From the NCBI RefSeq assembly GCF_000696575.1, contig NZ_JMSQ01000006.1, positions 62,001-126,000 on the forward strand: a stretch of DNA of 64,000 nt, written 5' to 3'. The translations under genes were made by a program, and so were the position numbers. This document shows, one piece after another, positions 38,232 through 46,070 of this stretch. Position 1 is the first letter of the stretch, and each line of letters begins with the position of its first letter. Source of the stretch: Siccibacter colletis. GTDB lineage: Bacteria > Pseudomonadota > Gammaproteobacteria > Enterobacterales > Enterobacteriaceae. The notes below the pieces were generated by a model. That model was not told where the DNA came from. It saw only the letters and a list, made by a program, of their open reading frames with translations, and ran no database searches.

Positions 38232-39167
38232 TTATTCCTTTTCGCGCAGCCAGGCCGCGACATCCGTTACCGCAATGCCATGACGGGCGTTCCACGAAGC
38301 GGCTTTGTCCCATGCCACACCATCGGGGCGGGCAAAGGCCAGTCGATAGGCTGCTGAAACATCATCGGGTGCCCTGCGCACCGCCTCGCGCAGGCTGGCG
38401 ACATCAGCCACTTCAAGCGTAAACGTAGCGCGATAGTGCTGGGTCAGGACTGCGGCCAGTTCGCGCCAGCTCAGGGTATCACCGGCCACATAGACCACGT
38501 CGTTTTTGATTTCCGGCTGGTGGAAGAAGAGTGCCGCGGTGAGCATACCAATATCAGCAGGGGTCGTCAGCGTCAGGGCGTAATCCGCCTCGCCCAATGC
38601 CACCACGCGTTTTCCGGGAATATCCACCACACCAGACAGCGGCTCGAACAGGAAACTGGTAAACATGCCGGTTGAAACGATAACCCATTCAGTATGGTGC
38701 TGGGCCCGAAGCTGCTCCCGCACCGCCAGTTGCTCATCCCACACCGGCTGACCGCTTCCTTTACCGATGCGGTCATAGTCGACGCCAAACTGCCAGGGGA
38801 AATAACGCTTCACCCCGGCGAGCAGTACGGCCTGAGTGATTTTCCGCTGGGTTCCGGCACCGCCGACAAAGCCGCTGCAGTTGATAATCGCATCAAACGG
38901 GGCAAACAGCGCTGCCAGCTCGCGGTCTGACTGCGCATTAAAATCAGCGCTGAGAACCGCAACGTCATTATCCGCCAGCCACTGCAAACGGCTTTGCTGA
39001 TCCGGTGATAACGCTCCTTTAATGGATGCAGGGCGCAGCAGCACCGTGAGCTGGGCTTCCCTGTGCGTGGCCCGCTGGTGGATAAACCCGTTCAGCATCG
39101 CCATGCCGAGCTCACCGGCACCAAGGATAAGAATTTTTTTTCGTGGTCGGGTAACGGTATTGTTCAT
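38232..39167 (-). CDS. NmrA-like / isoflavone reductase-like NAD(P)-binding protein
   Basis: A 311-residue protein with an N-terminal Rossmann motif LILGAGELG (about residues 13-21). It lacks the tyrosine-lysine pair of classic short-chain dehydrogenases and instead resembles the NmrA/aromatic alcohol reductase group (TGMFTSFLFEPLSG, YVAGDTLSWREL). Members are NAD(P)H reductases or redox-sensing NADP binders. The gene is divergent from an HxlR-type regulator across 64 bases, a common arrangement for quinone- or electrophile-responsive reductases. K-12 has neither gene between purC and ypfJ. The substrate is unknown. Confidence 0.75.
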   Translation of the reverse strand: MNNTVTRPRKKILILGAGELGMAMLNGFIHQRATHREAQLTVLLRPASIKGALSPDQQSRLQWLADNDVAVLSADFNAQSDRELAALFAPFDAIINCSGFVGGAGTQRKITQAVLLAGVKRYFPWQFGVDYDRIGKGSGQPVWDEQLAVREQLRAQHHTEWVIVSTGMFTSFLFEPLSGVVDIPGKRVVALGEADYALTLTTPADIGMLTAALFFHQPEIKNDVVYVAGDTLSWRELAAVLTQHYRATFTLEVADVASLREAVRRAPDDVSAAYRLAFARPDGVAWDKAASWNARHGIAVTDVAAWLREKE

Positions 39168-39231
39168 ACTTTTCTCCTCTTGTTAACGTCATCCTGCCGG
39201 GGCGGAATGAAGCTGACAATCAGGCACAACG

Positions 39232-39666
39232 ATGATACCGGAACCAAAAATGACGCTGGATGATGAACAAATTAAAGCCTTTTCAGTGATTTGTGACGCC
39301 CTGAGCGATGACGACGATCGGCTGAAAAGGAAGGTGCTGAGCCATGCCGGTAACCGCTGGTCGACTGGCGTTATCTATACGCTGGGGACAAAGGGAACGC
39401 TGCGTCATGCTGAGCTGGCGCGCGCCTTACCCGGCGTGACGCAGCGGATGCTGACGCGTACTCTGCGCCAGCTTGAGCGGGATGGCCTGATTACGCGCCA
39501 CGATCATCAACTAAAAACGCCGCATCCCCGCGTGGATTACACCCTCACCGGCCTCGGGAAAGAGATGTTGCTGGCCATGCTGCCGCTGTGGAACTGGATC
39601 ATCAGCAACAGCGCCGCTTTCAGGGCATCGCGCGAAGCCCACGAGCAACGTCACCGCGCAGCGTGA
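39232..39666 (+). CDS. HxlR-family winged-helix regulator
   Basis: A 144-residue regulator with the HxlR winged helix (GNRWSTGVIYTLGTKG, then FxEL-type LRHAELARALPGVTQRMLTRTLRQLERDGLITR, about residues 42-95) and the YTLTGLGKEMLLAM segment. The family commonly senses aldehydes, quinones or oxidants through a cysteine and controls a divergent oxidoreductase. This protein has a cysteine near residue 22 (VICDAL) that could serve, but this is inference. The ATG at 39232 has no strong ribosome site; an in-frame ATG 18 bases downstream is an alternative. Its likely target is the divergent NmrA-like gene. Confidence 0.8.
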   Translation: MIPEPKMTLDDEQIKAFSVICDALSDDDDRLKRKVLSHAGNRWSTGVIYTLGTKGTLRHAELARALPGVTQRMLTRTLRQLERDGLITRHDHQLKTPHPRVDYTLTGLGKEMLLAMLPLWNWIISNSAAFRASREAHEQRHRAA

Positions 39667-39771
39667 GCGTAATTGATGCGTGCGCATGCAGTATGGGCAG
39701 GAATGAGATGGTAATCCGCGCGTTAACCACCTACGATCTATACATAAAAACAAATCGTGAAGAGGTTAATT

Positions 39772-40641
39772 ATGCGTTGGCAAGGTCGTCGCGAAAGCGA
39801 CAACGTAGAGGACAGACGTAATGCCCGCGGGCCGGCGATGGGAGGACGCGGTGTTCGCCTGCCGCGAGGGAAAGGCGGCATCGTGCTGCTGCTGGTCGTG
39901 GTGGTGGCCGGGTATTACGGCGTCGATCTCACTTCGCTGCTCACCGGCGAACAGCCGGTCTCCCAGCAGAGTACGCAGCGCTCCATCAGCCCGAACGAGG
40001 ACGAGGCGGCGAAGTTTACGTCGGTGATCCTCGCGACTACCGAAGAGAGCTGGGGCCAGCAGTTTGAGAAGATGGGCCGCACCTATCAGCAGCCGAAGCT
40101 GGTGATGTATCGCGGCTCCACCCGCACCGGCTGCGGCAACGGCCAGTCCATCATGGGGCCGTTCTACTGCCCGGCAGACAGCACCGTCTACATCGATCTC
40201 TCATTCTATGACGAGATGAAGCGCAAGCTTGGTGCGGGCGGCGACTTCGCCCAGGGCTATGTGATTGCCCATGAGGTCGGTCACCACGTGCAGAAGCTGC
40301 TCGGCATCGAACCAAAAGTGCGTCAGCTGCAGCAGAATGCCAGCGAAGCGGAAGCTAACAAGCTGTCGGTGAGCATGGAGCTGCAGGCCGACTGCTTTGC
40401 GGGCGTATGGGGTAAAACCATGCAGCAGCAGGGCGTGCTGGAGTCCGGCGACCTGGAAGAGGCGCTGAACGCTGCTGAAGCCATTGGCGATGACCGCCTG
40501 CAGCAGCAGAGCCAGGGCCGGGTGGTCCCGGAGAAATTTACCCACGGCACGTCTGAACAGCGTTACACCTGGTTCAAACGCGGTTTCGACAGTGGCGACC
40601 CCGCCCAGTGCAACACCTTTGGTAATGACGTGCGTCTGTGA
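39772..40641 (+). CDS. ypfJ: Neutral zinc metallopeptidase family protein YpfJ
   Basis: A 289-residue protein with one membrane helix (about residues 33-50, after a basic Gly-rich segment) and a periplasmic domain carrying the zinc motif HEVGHH in [13 protein letters not shown] conserved [11 protein letters not shown] motif supplies the further ligand. It matches E. coli YpfJ, whose substrate is unknown. The ATG at 39772 has an AGAGG site and fits the family start [16 protein letters not shown]. tmcA follows 12 bases later. Confidence 0.95.
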   Translation: MRWQGRRESDNVEDRRNARGPAMGGRGVRLPRGKGGIVLLLVVVVAGYYGVDLTSLLTGEQPVSQQSTQRSISPNEDEAAKFTSVILATTEESWGQQFEKMGRTYQQPKLVMYRGSTRTGCGNGQSIMGPFYCPADSTVYIDLSFYDEMKRKLGAGGDFAQGYVIAHEVGHHVQKLLGIEPKVRQLQQNASEAEANKLSVSMELQADCFAGVWGKTMQQQGVLESGDLEEALNAAEAIGDDRLQQQSQGRVVPEKFTHGTSEQRYTWFKRGFDSGDPAQCNTFGNDVRL

Positions 40642-40653
40642 TCCCCTCCTGCG

Positions 40654-42651
40654 ATGACTAATTTGTCTGCCTTTACCGCCGCGCTGGCCCGAACGGGTCA
40701 GCGTCGTGTGCTGGTGCTTGAGGGTGATGATGCCTGGACAGAAATGCAGCTGGCACGTTTCTCCGCCGCGTTACCCGGCGACTGGCTAACGGTAAGTGAG
40801 CGCCCACAAGGGGAGCAGCACTGCCTGCCAGCCGCGGTTCGCACGCTGCTGGGCCGGGAGTTTACCCACGCCGTGTTTGATGCCCGGGACGGTTTTGCCG
40901 CCGACGCGCTGGCGGCGCTGGCAGGTACGCTGCGCGCCGGCAGCTGGCTGGTGCTGCTCACTCCGCCGTGGCAGCGCTGGGCCGCGCAGCCGGATAATGA
41001 CAGCCGACGCTGGAGCGACAGGCCGGAACCCATTCCCACCCCGCATTTCGTCCGCCATTTTATCGCCTGTTGTCTGGAGGACGACGCCGTCCTGCACTGG
41101 CGGCAGGGTGAGCCGTTTCAGTTACCCACGCCGCCGGACGGCCCGGCGTGGTGCATGGCCTCGGGAGAACCCGAGCGCGAGCAGCAGCAGGTGCTGGATG
41201 CGTTGCTGTCCCTCCCGCGGGGCACAGCGGTAGTTACCGCTCCGCGCGGACGCGGCAAGTCGGCGCTGGCCGGGATGCTGGTGCGCCGCTGGCCGGGCGC
41301 GGTGCTGGTGACCGCACCGGCAAAAGCCGCCACGACGGTACTGGCACAGCATGCCGGAGAAGGCTTTCAGTTTATCGCCCCGGATGCGCTGGTCGCTGCC
41401 CTGCAACAGAACACGTTAACTGAATATGACTGGCTCATCATTGATGAAGCTGCCGCCATTCCTGGGCCGCTGCTGCGCAGGTTGCTGGCCGATTTCCCGC
41501 GCGTGCTGCTGGTCACCACGGTGCAGGGCTACGAAGGCACCGGGCGCGGTTTCATGCTGAAATTTTGTGCCAGCGTGCCGGGGCTGCGCACCTTCAGCCT
41601 CGAACAACCGGTACGCTGGGCGCGGAACGATGCGCTGGAGCGCTTTATCGCTGCGCTACTGCTGTTTGATGACGACGATTTTCGCCTGCGGCCTGCTGGG
41701 GAATGCCGCATCGCCCCCCTGACGCAGCGGGCGTGGCGTGATAACCCCGGTCATATCGCAGCGCTCTATCGCCTGCTTTCCGGGGCGCACTACCGCACCT
41801 CACCGCTCGACCTGCGGCGTATGATGGACGCGCCTGGGCAGCGTTTTGCTCAGGCGCTGGCGGGCGAACGTCCGGCGGGCGCGCTGTGGCTGGTAGAGGA
41901 GGGCGGTCTGAGTACCGCGCTGAGTGCCGCCGTGTGGGCTGGATTTCGCCGGCCGCGCGGCAACCTGGTCGCGCAGTCGCTGGCGGCGCACGGCGGAAGC
42001 CCCGATGCCGCAACGCTGCGCGGGCTACGCATCAGCCGTATCGCGGTGCATCCGGCGCGACAGCGGGAGGGTATCGGCGCGCAGCTGATCGCATGGGCGC
42101 AGGCGAACGCGCATCCTGATTGTGATTATCTCTCCGTCAGCTTCGGATACACCCCTGAGCTGTGGCGCTTCTGGCAGCGCTGCGGCTTTACGCTGGTGCG
42201 TTTCGGTAGCCATCGGGAAGCGAGCAGCGGATGTTATACCGCAATGGCACTCCTGCCGTTGAGCGCAGCCGGACACGCGCTGGCCGGGCATGAACACCAG
42301 CGGCTGCGCCGGGATGCCACATGGCTCCAGCCGTGGATCGACGAGGAACTGCCGGTCATTCCTTCACACCAGGCTACCCTTAATGATGAGGACTGGCGCG
42401 AGCTGGCGGGATTTGCCTTTGCGCATCGCCCGCCGGAGGCCTGCATCGGCAGCCTGAACCGGCTGCTGCTGGCCGCTGACCTGGCCTTACCCGCGCTGCG
42501 TCGCTGGTTTAGCGGGCAGCAGCAGGGCGCAGAGGGCCGAAAAGCACAGGTGAAACAGCTTCGGCAGGAGGTGGGCCTGGCGCTTGCCAGCCTCGATCCC
42601 GAGCGCGGCAAAGCGTTACAGAGCACCATCGCCGCACTGCAATTTTTTTAA
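40654..42651 (+). CDS. tmcA: tRNA(Met) cytidine acetyltransferase
   Basis: A 665-residue multidomain enzyme. An N-terminal regulatory domain is followed by a helicase-like module with Walker A APRGRGKSALAG and Walker B LIIDEAAAIP. A GNAT acetyltransferase domain follows (ISRIAVHPARQREGIGAQLI), and then a tRNA-binding tail. It acetylates C34 of the elongator tRNA-Met anticodon using acetyl-CoA and ATP, protecting against misreading. The ATG lies 12 bases after ypfJ with only a moderate ribosome site. Confidence 0.96.
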   Translation: MTNLSAFTAALARTGQRRVLVLEGDDAWTEMQLARFSAALPGDWLTVSERPQGEQHCLPAAVRTLLGREFTHAVFDARDGFAADALAALAGTLRAGSWLVLLTPPWQRWAAQPDNDSRRWSDRPEPIPTPHFVRHFIACCLEDDAVLHWRQGEPFQLPTPPDGPAWCMASGEPEREQQQVLDALLSLPRGTAVVTAPRGRGKSALAGMLVRRWPGAVLVTAPAKAATTVLAQHAGEGFQFIAPDALVAALQQNTLTEYDWLIIDEAAAIPGPLLRRLLADFPRVLLVTTVQGYEGTGRGFMLKFCASVPGLRTFSLEQPVRWARNDALERFIAALLLFDDDDFRLRPAGECRIAPLTQRAWRDNPGHIAALYRLLSGAHYRTSPLDLRRMMDAPGQRFAQALAGERPAGALWLVEEGGLSTALSAAVWAGFRRPRGNLVAQSLAAHGGSPDAATLRGLRISRIAVHPARQREGIGAQLIAWAQANAHPDCDYLSVSFGYTPELWRFWQRCGFTLVRFGSHREASSGCYTAMALLPLSAAGHALAGHEHQRLRRDATWLQPWIDEELPVIPSHQATLNDEDWRELAGFAFAHRPPEACIGSLNRLLLAADLALPALRRWFSGQQQGAEGRKAQVKQLRQEVGLALASLDPERGKALQSTIAALQFF

Positions 42652-42728
42652 CTGAGTCATTCAGTTAAATGGCATGGTCATTGAGATTACCCGGCGTAGA
42701 CTGTGACTCAGTACCTGAGGAGGCCGTA

Positions 42729-43427
42729 ATGAAGCATGACCACGTAGTAGTACAAAGCCCGGACGTTCCCCCCAGACAGCTGCTGCTGCTGTTTCACGGC
42801 GTGGGCGATAACCCGGTATCCATGAGCGAAATCGGTCGCTGGTTTGCGCCGCATTTCCCGGATGCGCTGGTGGTCAGCGTCGGCGGTCCGGCACCCAGCG
42901 GGCCCGAACCTGGACGAGAGTGGTTTTCCGTGCAGGGCGTGACGGAGGAGAACCGTCAGGCGCGTATCGATGAGATTATGCCGCGCTTTGTCGAGACGGT
43001 ACGCTACTGGCAGCGCCAGAGTGGATTAGCCGGTGCGGCGACGGCGCTGATCGGCTTTTCCCAGGGCGCCATCATGGCGCTGGAAAGCACGCAGGCGGAG
43101 CCTGACCTGGCGTCGCGCGTTATCGCCTTCAACGGGCGTTTCGCACGCGTGCCGGCACAGGCATCGACCGGTGTTACCGTGCACTTTATCCACGGCGGTG
43201 AAGACCGGGTAATTGAGCTGGCTCATGCCGCAGATGCTGCCGAAGCGCTGGTTCAGCTGGGTGGGGACGTGACGCTGGATATCATTGACGACCTGGGCCA
43301 CGCCATTGATGAGCGCAGTATGGAGCGCGCCATTGAGCACCTGCGCTTTACCGTGCCGAAGCGCTACTTCGATGAGGCGTTAAGCGGCGGTAAGCCGAAA
43401 GATGACGATATCATTGAGCTGCTGTAG
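42729..43427 (+). CDS. ypfH: Alpha/beta-hydrolase YpfH (carboxylesterase)
   Basis: A 232-residue serine hydrolase equal in length to E. coli YpfH. The nucleophile elbow is GFSQG, the oxyanion region LLFHGVGDN, and the acid and base lie in HGGEDRVI and DLGHAIDE. E. coli YpfH shows esterase activity on palmitoyl-CoA-type and p-nitrophenyl esters; the natural role is not known. The ATG at 42729 with GGAGG matches the family start (MKHDH). It follows tmcA after a 77-base gap. Confidence 0.95.
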   Translation: MKHDHVVVQSPDVPPRQLLLLFHGVGDNPVSMSEIGRWFAPHFPDALVVSVGGPAPSGPEPGREWFSVQGVTEENRQARIDEIMPRFVETVRYWQRQSGLAGAATALIGFSQGAIMALESTQAEPDLASRVIAFNGRFARVPAQASTGVTVHFIHGGEDRVIELAHAADAAEALVQLGGDVTLDIIDDLGHAIDERSMERAIEHLRFTVPKRYFDEALSGGKPKDDDIIELL

Positions 43428-43445
43428 GTAGCGAAACGCACCGAT

Positions 43446-43474
43446 AAAAAAAGCCCTCGCAGGAGGGCTTTTTT
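43446..43474. terminator. Bidirectional terminator between ypfH and ypfN
   Basis: AAAAAGCCCTC / GAGGGCTTTTTT stem with a 4-base loop between converging genes. Confidence 0.85.
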
Positions 43475-43475
43475 A

Positions 43476-43667
43476 TTACGGCTTTTTCTTCGGCCAGTCG
43501 TCTTCGTCATCCCACTTATCGTTGAAATCACGATGCGGCGGCAGCTCTGGTTTGTTGGCGAGAAATTTCTTGTGATCGACGCGTTTCAAATCTTTAATCA
43601 CGTTGATCAGCACCCCGACCATAAACACGATCACCAGTACCCACCAGTATTTTGCCAGCAATTCCAT
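43476..43667 (-). CDS. ypfN: Small membrane protein YpfN (UPF0370)
   Basis: A 63-residue protein with an N-terminal membrane helix ([18 protein letters not shown]) and a charged tail ([17 protein letters not shown]). It matches E. coli YpfN, which is of unknown function. It lies 27 bases downstream of dapE on the same strand, in the yffB-dapE-ypfN order known in K-12. Confidence 0.93.
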   Translation of the reverse strand: MELLAKYWWVLVIVFMVGVLINVIKDLKRVDHKKFLANKPELPPHRDFNDKWDDEDDWPKKKP

Positions 43668-43694
43668 GCGCTTATCCTCTTTACGTGGCAGTCG

Positions 43695-44822
43695 TCAGGC
43701 GACGAGCTGTTCCATGATACGTTGATACATCCGGGCCAGCAGTTGCAGATCGGCGGCGTTGACGCACTCGTTGATCTTATGAATCGTCGCGTTGACCGGC
43801 CCGAGCTCCACCACCTGCGCACCCATACGCGCAATAAAACGGCCGTCTGAGGTGCCGCCAGTGGTCAACAGCTGCGGTTTAATTTCATTATAGTGCGCAA
43901 CCGCGTTCACCACCGCATCCACCAGCTTGCCGCGCGAGGTCAGGAATGGCTGACCGGAAAGCCACCAGTCGAGGGTATAGCGTAACTGGTGCTTTTCCAG
44001 CAGCGCGATTACCCGGGATTTGATCATCTCGTCGGTCAGTTCCGTACTGAAGCGGAAGTTAAACTGTACGAACAGGTCGCCGGGGATGACGTTGTTGCTG
44101 CCGGTGCCCGCCTTAATATTGGCAATCTGCATGCTGGTTGCCGGGAAGAAGTCGTTGCCCTGATCCCACTCAATGGCGACCAGCTCGTTGAGCATCGGCG
44201 CAGCGCGGTGCACCGGGTTATCCGCCAGATGCGGATAGGCAACGTGACCCTGCACGCCGTGAATGGTCAGGTTGCAGGTCAGCGAGCCGCGGCGACCGTT
44301 TTTCACCACGTCGCCCACCACTTCGGTACTGGATGGCTCGCCCACCAGGCAGTAGTCGAGGCGTTCGTTGCGGGCCATCAGCGCTTCCACCACCTTTACG
44401 GTGCCGTTCTGCGCGCTGGCTTCTTCATCGGAGGTAATCAGGAAGGCGAGACGGCCTTTGTGATTCGGGTGCTGGGCCACAAAACGCTCGGCGGCAACCA
44501 CCATCGCGGCCAGCGAGCCTTTCATATCCGCCGCACCGCGACCAAACAGCATGCCGTCGCGAATGGTGGGTTCAAACGGCGGGTTGATCCAGCGATCGGC
44601 ATCCCCCGGCGGCACCACATCGGTATGGCCGGCAAACGCCAGCGTTTCACCCTGACCGCGCCATGCCCAGACGTTCTGCGTATCGCCGAAGTCCATCGCT
44701 TCGATGGTAAAACCAACGGCGCGCAGTCGCTCGGTGAGCAGCGCCTGGCAACCTGCATCATCGGGGCTCAGGGAAGGGCGACGAATAAGCTGTTGCGTCA
44801 GCTCAATGACCGGGCAAGACAT
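43695..44822 (-). CDS. dapE: Succinyl-diaminopimelate desuccinylase
   Basis: A 375-residue M20-family metalloenzyme, the same length as in E. coli. Zinc ligands lie in [12 protein letters not shown] and [10 protein letters not shown], and the catalytic glutamates in ITSDEEA. It removes succinate from N-succinyl-LL-diaminopimelate in lysine and cell-wall precursor synthesis. The ATG at 44822 ([12 protein letters not shown]) is the family start; longer frames are not supported. It begins 4 bases after yffB ends, so the two are translationally linked. dapA of the same pathway lies 7 kb away. Confidence 0.98.
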   Translation of the reverse strand: MSCPVIELTQQLIRRPSLSPDDAGCQALLTERLRAVGFTIEAMDFGDTQNVWAWRGQGETLAFAGHTDVVPPGDADRWINPPFEPTIRDGMLFGRGAADMKGSLAAMVVAAERFVAQHPNHKGRLAFLITSDEEASAQNGTVKVVEALMARNERLDYCLVGEPSSTEVVGDVVKNGRRGSLTCNLTIHGVQGHVAYPHLADNPVHRAAPMLNELVAIEWDQGNDFFPATSMQIANIKAGTGSNNVIPGDLFVQFNFRFSTELTDEMIKSRVIALLEKHQLRYTLDWWLSGQPFLTSRGKLVDAVVNAVAHYNEIKPQLLTTGGTSDGRFIARMGAQVVELGPVNATIHKINECVNAADLQLLARMYQRIMEQLVA

Positions 44823-44826
44823 AGCA

Positions 44827-45183
44827 CTACACCTCGTTGAAATACTGCTGATAGTTATTTTCATTGAAACCAAGCAGCATAGGCTTACCGGGCGCACAGA
44901 GCAATGGGCGTTTGATGATTGCCGGCATCGTCAGCATCAGCGCAGCGGCGGCAGAGGCATCGGTAATGCCGTTGCGGGTTGCCTCATCCAGCTTGCGCCA
45001 GGTGGTGCCGCGGGTGTTGAGCAGCGCTTCGTAGCCCAGCTCGTCAATGAAGCTCTGTAGCAGCGCTGGCGTCAGGCCATCGGCGCGGTAGTCGTGAAAG
45101 CGGTACTCGACACCGGCGTTTTCCAGCCAGCGGCGCGCTTTTTTGATGGTGTCGCAGTTCTTGATGCCGTACATCACAACCAT
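44827..45183 (-). CDS. yffB: ArsC/Spx-family protein YffB
   Basis: A 118-residue thioredoxin-fold protein with [11 protein letters not shown] (Cys10) and KRPLLC near residue 90. It resembles E. coli YffB, which binds glutathione weakly and has no proven substrate. It is first in the yffB-dapE(-ypfN) operon. A palindromic AT-rich site resembling a Fur box lies about 45 bases upstream of the start codon. Confidence 0.94.
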   Translation of the reverse strand: MVVMYGIKNCDTIKKARRWLENAGVEYRFHDYRADGLTPALLQSFIDELGYEALLNTRGTTWRKLDEATRNGITDASAAAALMLTMPAIIKRPLLCAPGKPMLLGFNENNYQQYFNEV

Positions 45184-45227
45184 AAATGAATCCTTTTGAT
45201 GAAAATTGCAAAAATCGTTCAGTTTTT

Positions 45228-45246
45228 TAGAATGCTAATCATGATA
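45228..45246. promoter_or_regulatory. Fur-box-like sequence upstream of yffB
   Basis: TAGAATGCTAATCATGATA matches the 19-base Fur consensus at 14 positions, including the central AATCAT block. It lies between the GNAT gene end and the yffB start. yffB-dapE is not known as a Fur target, and AT-rich promoters give chance matches, so confidence is low. Confidence 0.3.
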
Positions 45247-45288
45247 ACTAAAAGTGCGCTAAATATAACCCGGAGACAGGCGGCTTAT

Positions 45289-45726
45289 TCATGAATATAG
45301 CCCTGCTCGCGCATGGATAATAAGGACTCCGGACTCCGGACTGCTCGCTACCATTCCGGTGGTCAGCAGTGAAAACTGGTATTTTTTATAAAACTCGACC
45401 TTATCGCAAACTGAATAGATAAAGACTTTACCAAAGGGTAATAGCGTACGGCTAATTTCATTCATCAGCTGTGCACCGTAACCACGACCCTGATAATCAG
45501 GATCGATCACCACGTCGGCGAGGTAGCTGGCCCAGGTTAAATCGCTGATTGCTCTGGCCGTGGCGATAAGCCTGTCACCCTCATAGCCGTACCAGCAGAA
45601 GGTGCTGTGACGATACGCCTGGGCCAGCAGTTGCGGATCGCGGGCGTTCAGGCCGCCTCGCTCGATAAGCAGCGCCAGCGCACGCCAGTCCGGTTCCGGA
45701 CAATTCTCTTTGGTCAGCAACTGCAT
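45289..45726 (-). CDS. GNAT-family N-acetyltransferase
   Basis: A 145-residue acetyltransferase with the acetyl-CoA motif VVIDPDYQGRGYGAQLM and a C-terminal VEFYKKYQF element. The ATG at 45726 is chosen from the AGAGGG spacing; a TTG six bases upstream is possible. It lies between yffB and ypfM, where K-12 has no gene. The substrate is unknown. The codons for VASSPESGVLI near the C-terminus contain a 7-base tandem repeat. Confidence 0.8.
   Translation of the reverse strand: MQLLTKENCPEPDWRALALLIERGGLNARDPQLLAQAYRHSTFCWYGYEGDRLIATARAISDLTWASYLADVVIDPDYQGRGYGAQLMNEISRTLLPFGKVFIYSVCDKVEFYKKYQFSLLTTGMVASSPESGVLIIHARAGLYS
45324..45344. repeat. 7-base tandem repeat in the GNAT gene
   Basis: GGACTCC occurs twice in tandem and is followed by a third, one-mismatch copy (GGACTGC). 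Because the unit is not a multiple of three, gain or loss of a copy would shift the reading frame near the C-terminus of the acetyltransferase. Confidence 0.6.
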
Positions 45727-45856
45727 CTTCAATACCCTCTCAGCGGCGAAAAATTAATATAAATGCTTGTTGGCTGTCACAGTCATTGCATAAAAAATAG
45801 CGGAAAATAGCCTCCAGCAACCCAGCATAGCGCGGTTGTACACTGGTTAAAATATC

Positions 45857-45885
45857 TTCACTTTGAAAATATATTCTCGTATAAT
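45857..45885 (+). promoter_or_regulatory. ypfM promoter
   Basis: TTCACT, a 17-base spacer and a perfect TATAAT. Transcription would start about 20 bases before the small gene. Confidence 0.6.
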
Positions 45886-45911
45886 TCTAATAAGAATACG
45901 AAGAGGTTGTT

Positions 45912-45971
45912 ATGATTGAACACGAAATGGGGAACTGGAAAGATTTTATCGAAGCCATGCTTCGTAAATAA
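45912..45971 (+). CDS. ypfM: 19-residue small protein YpfM
   Basis: A 19-codon gene whose peptide MIEHEMGNWKDFIEAMLRK is nearly the same as E. coli YpfM, one of the validated small proteins of unknown function. An AGAGG site lies 6-10 bases before the ATG, a strong promoter is just upstream and a terminator downstream. It is on the opposite strand to acrD, at the same place as in K-12. Confidence 0.88.
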   Translation: MIEHEMGNWKDFIEAMLRK

Positions 45972-46040
45972 CCTCCAGTAAGAAAAGCAAGAGCACGATG
46001 TTCTTAAATTAAAACAGTGCGATTCATCGCATGAGAATAA

Positions 46041-46068
46041 AGGCGGCTAATTAATAGCCGCCTTTTTT
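46041..46068. terminator. Terminator between ypfM and acrD
   Basis: GGCGGCTA / TAGCCGCC stem with a 4-base loop followed by TTTTTT on the plus strand. It ends two bases before the acrD stop, so it may act for both converging transcripts. Confidence 0.8.
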
Positions 46069-46070
46069 GT

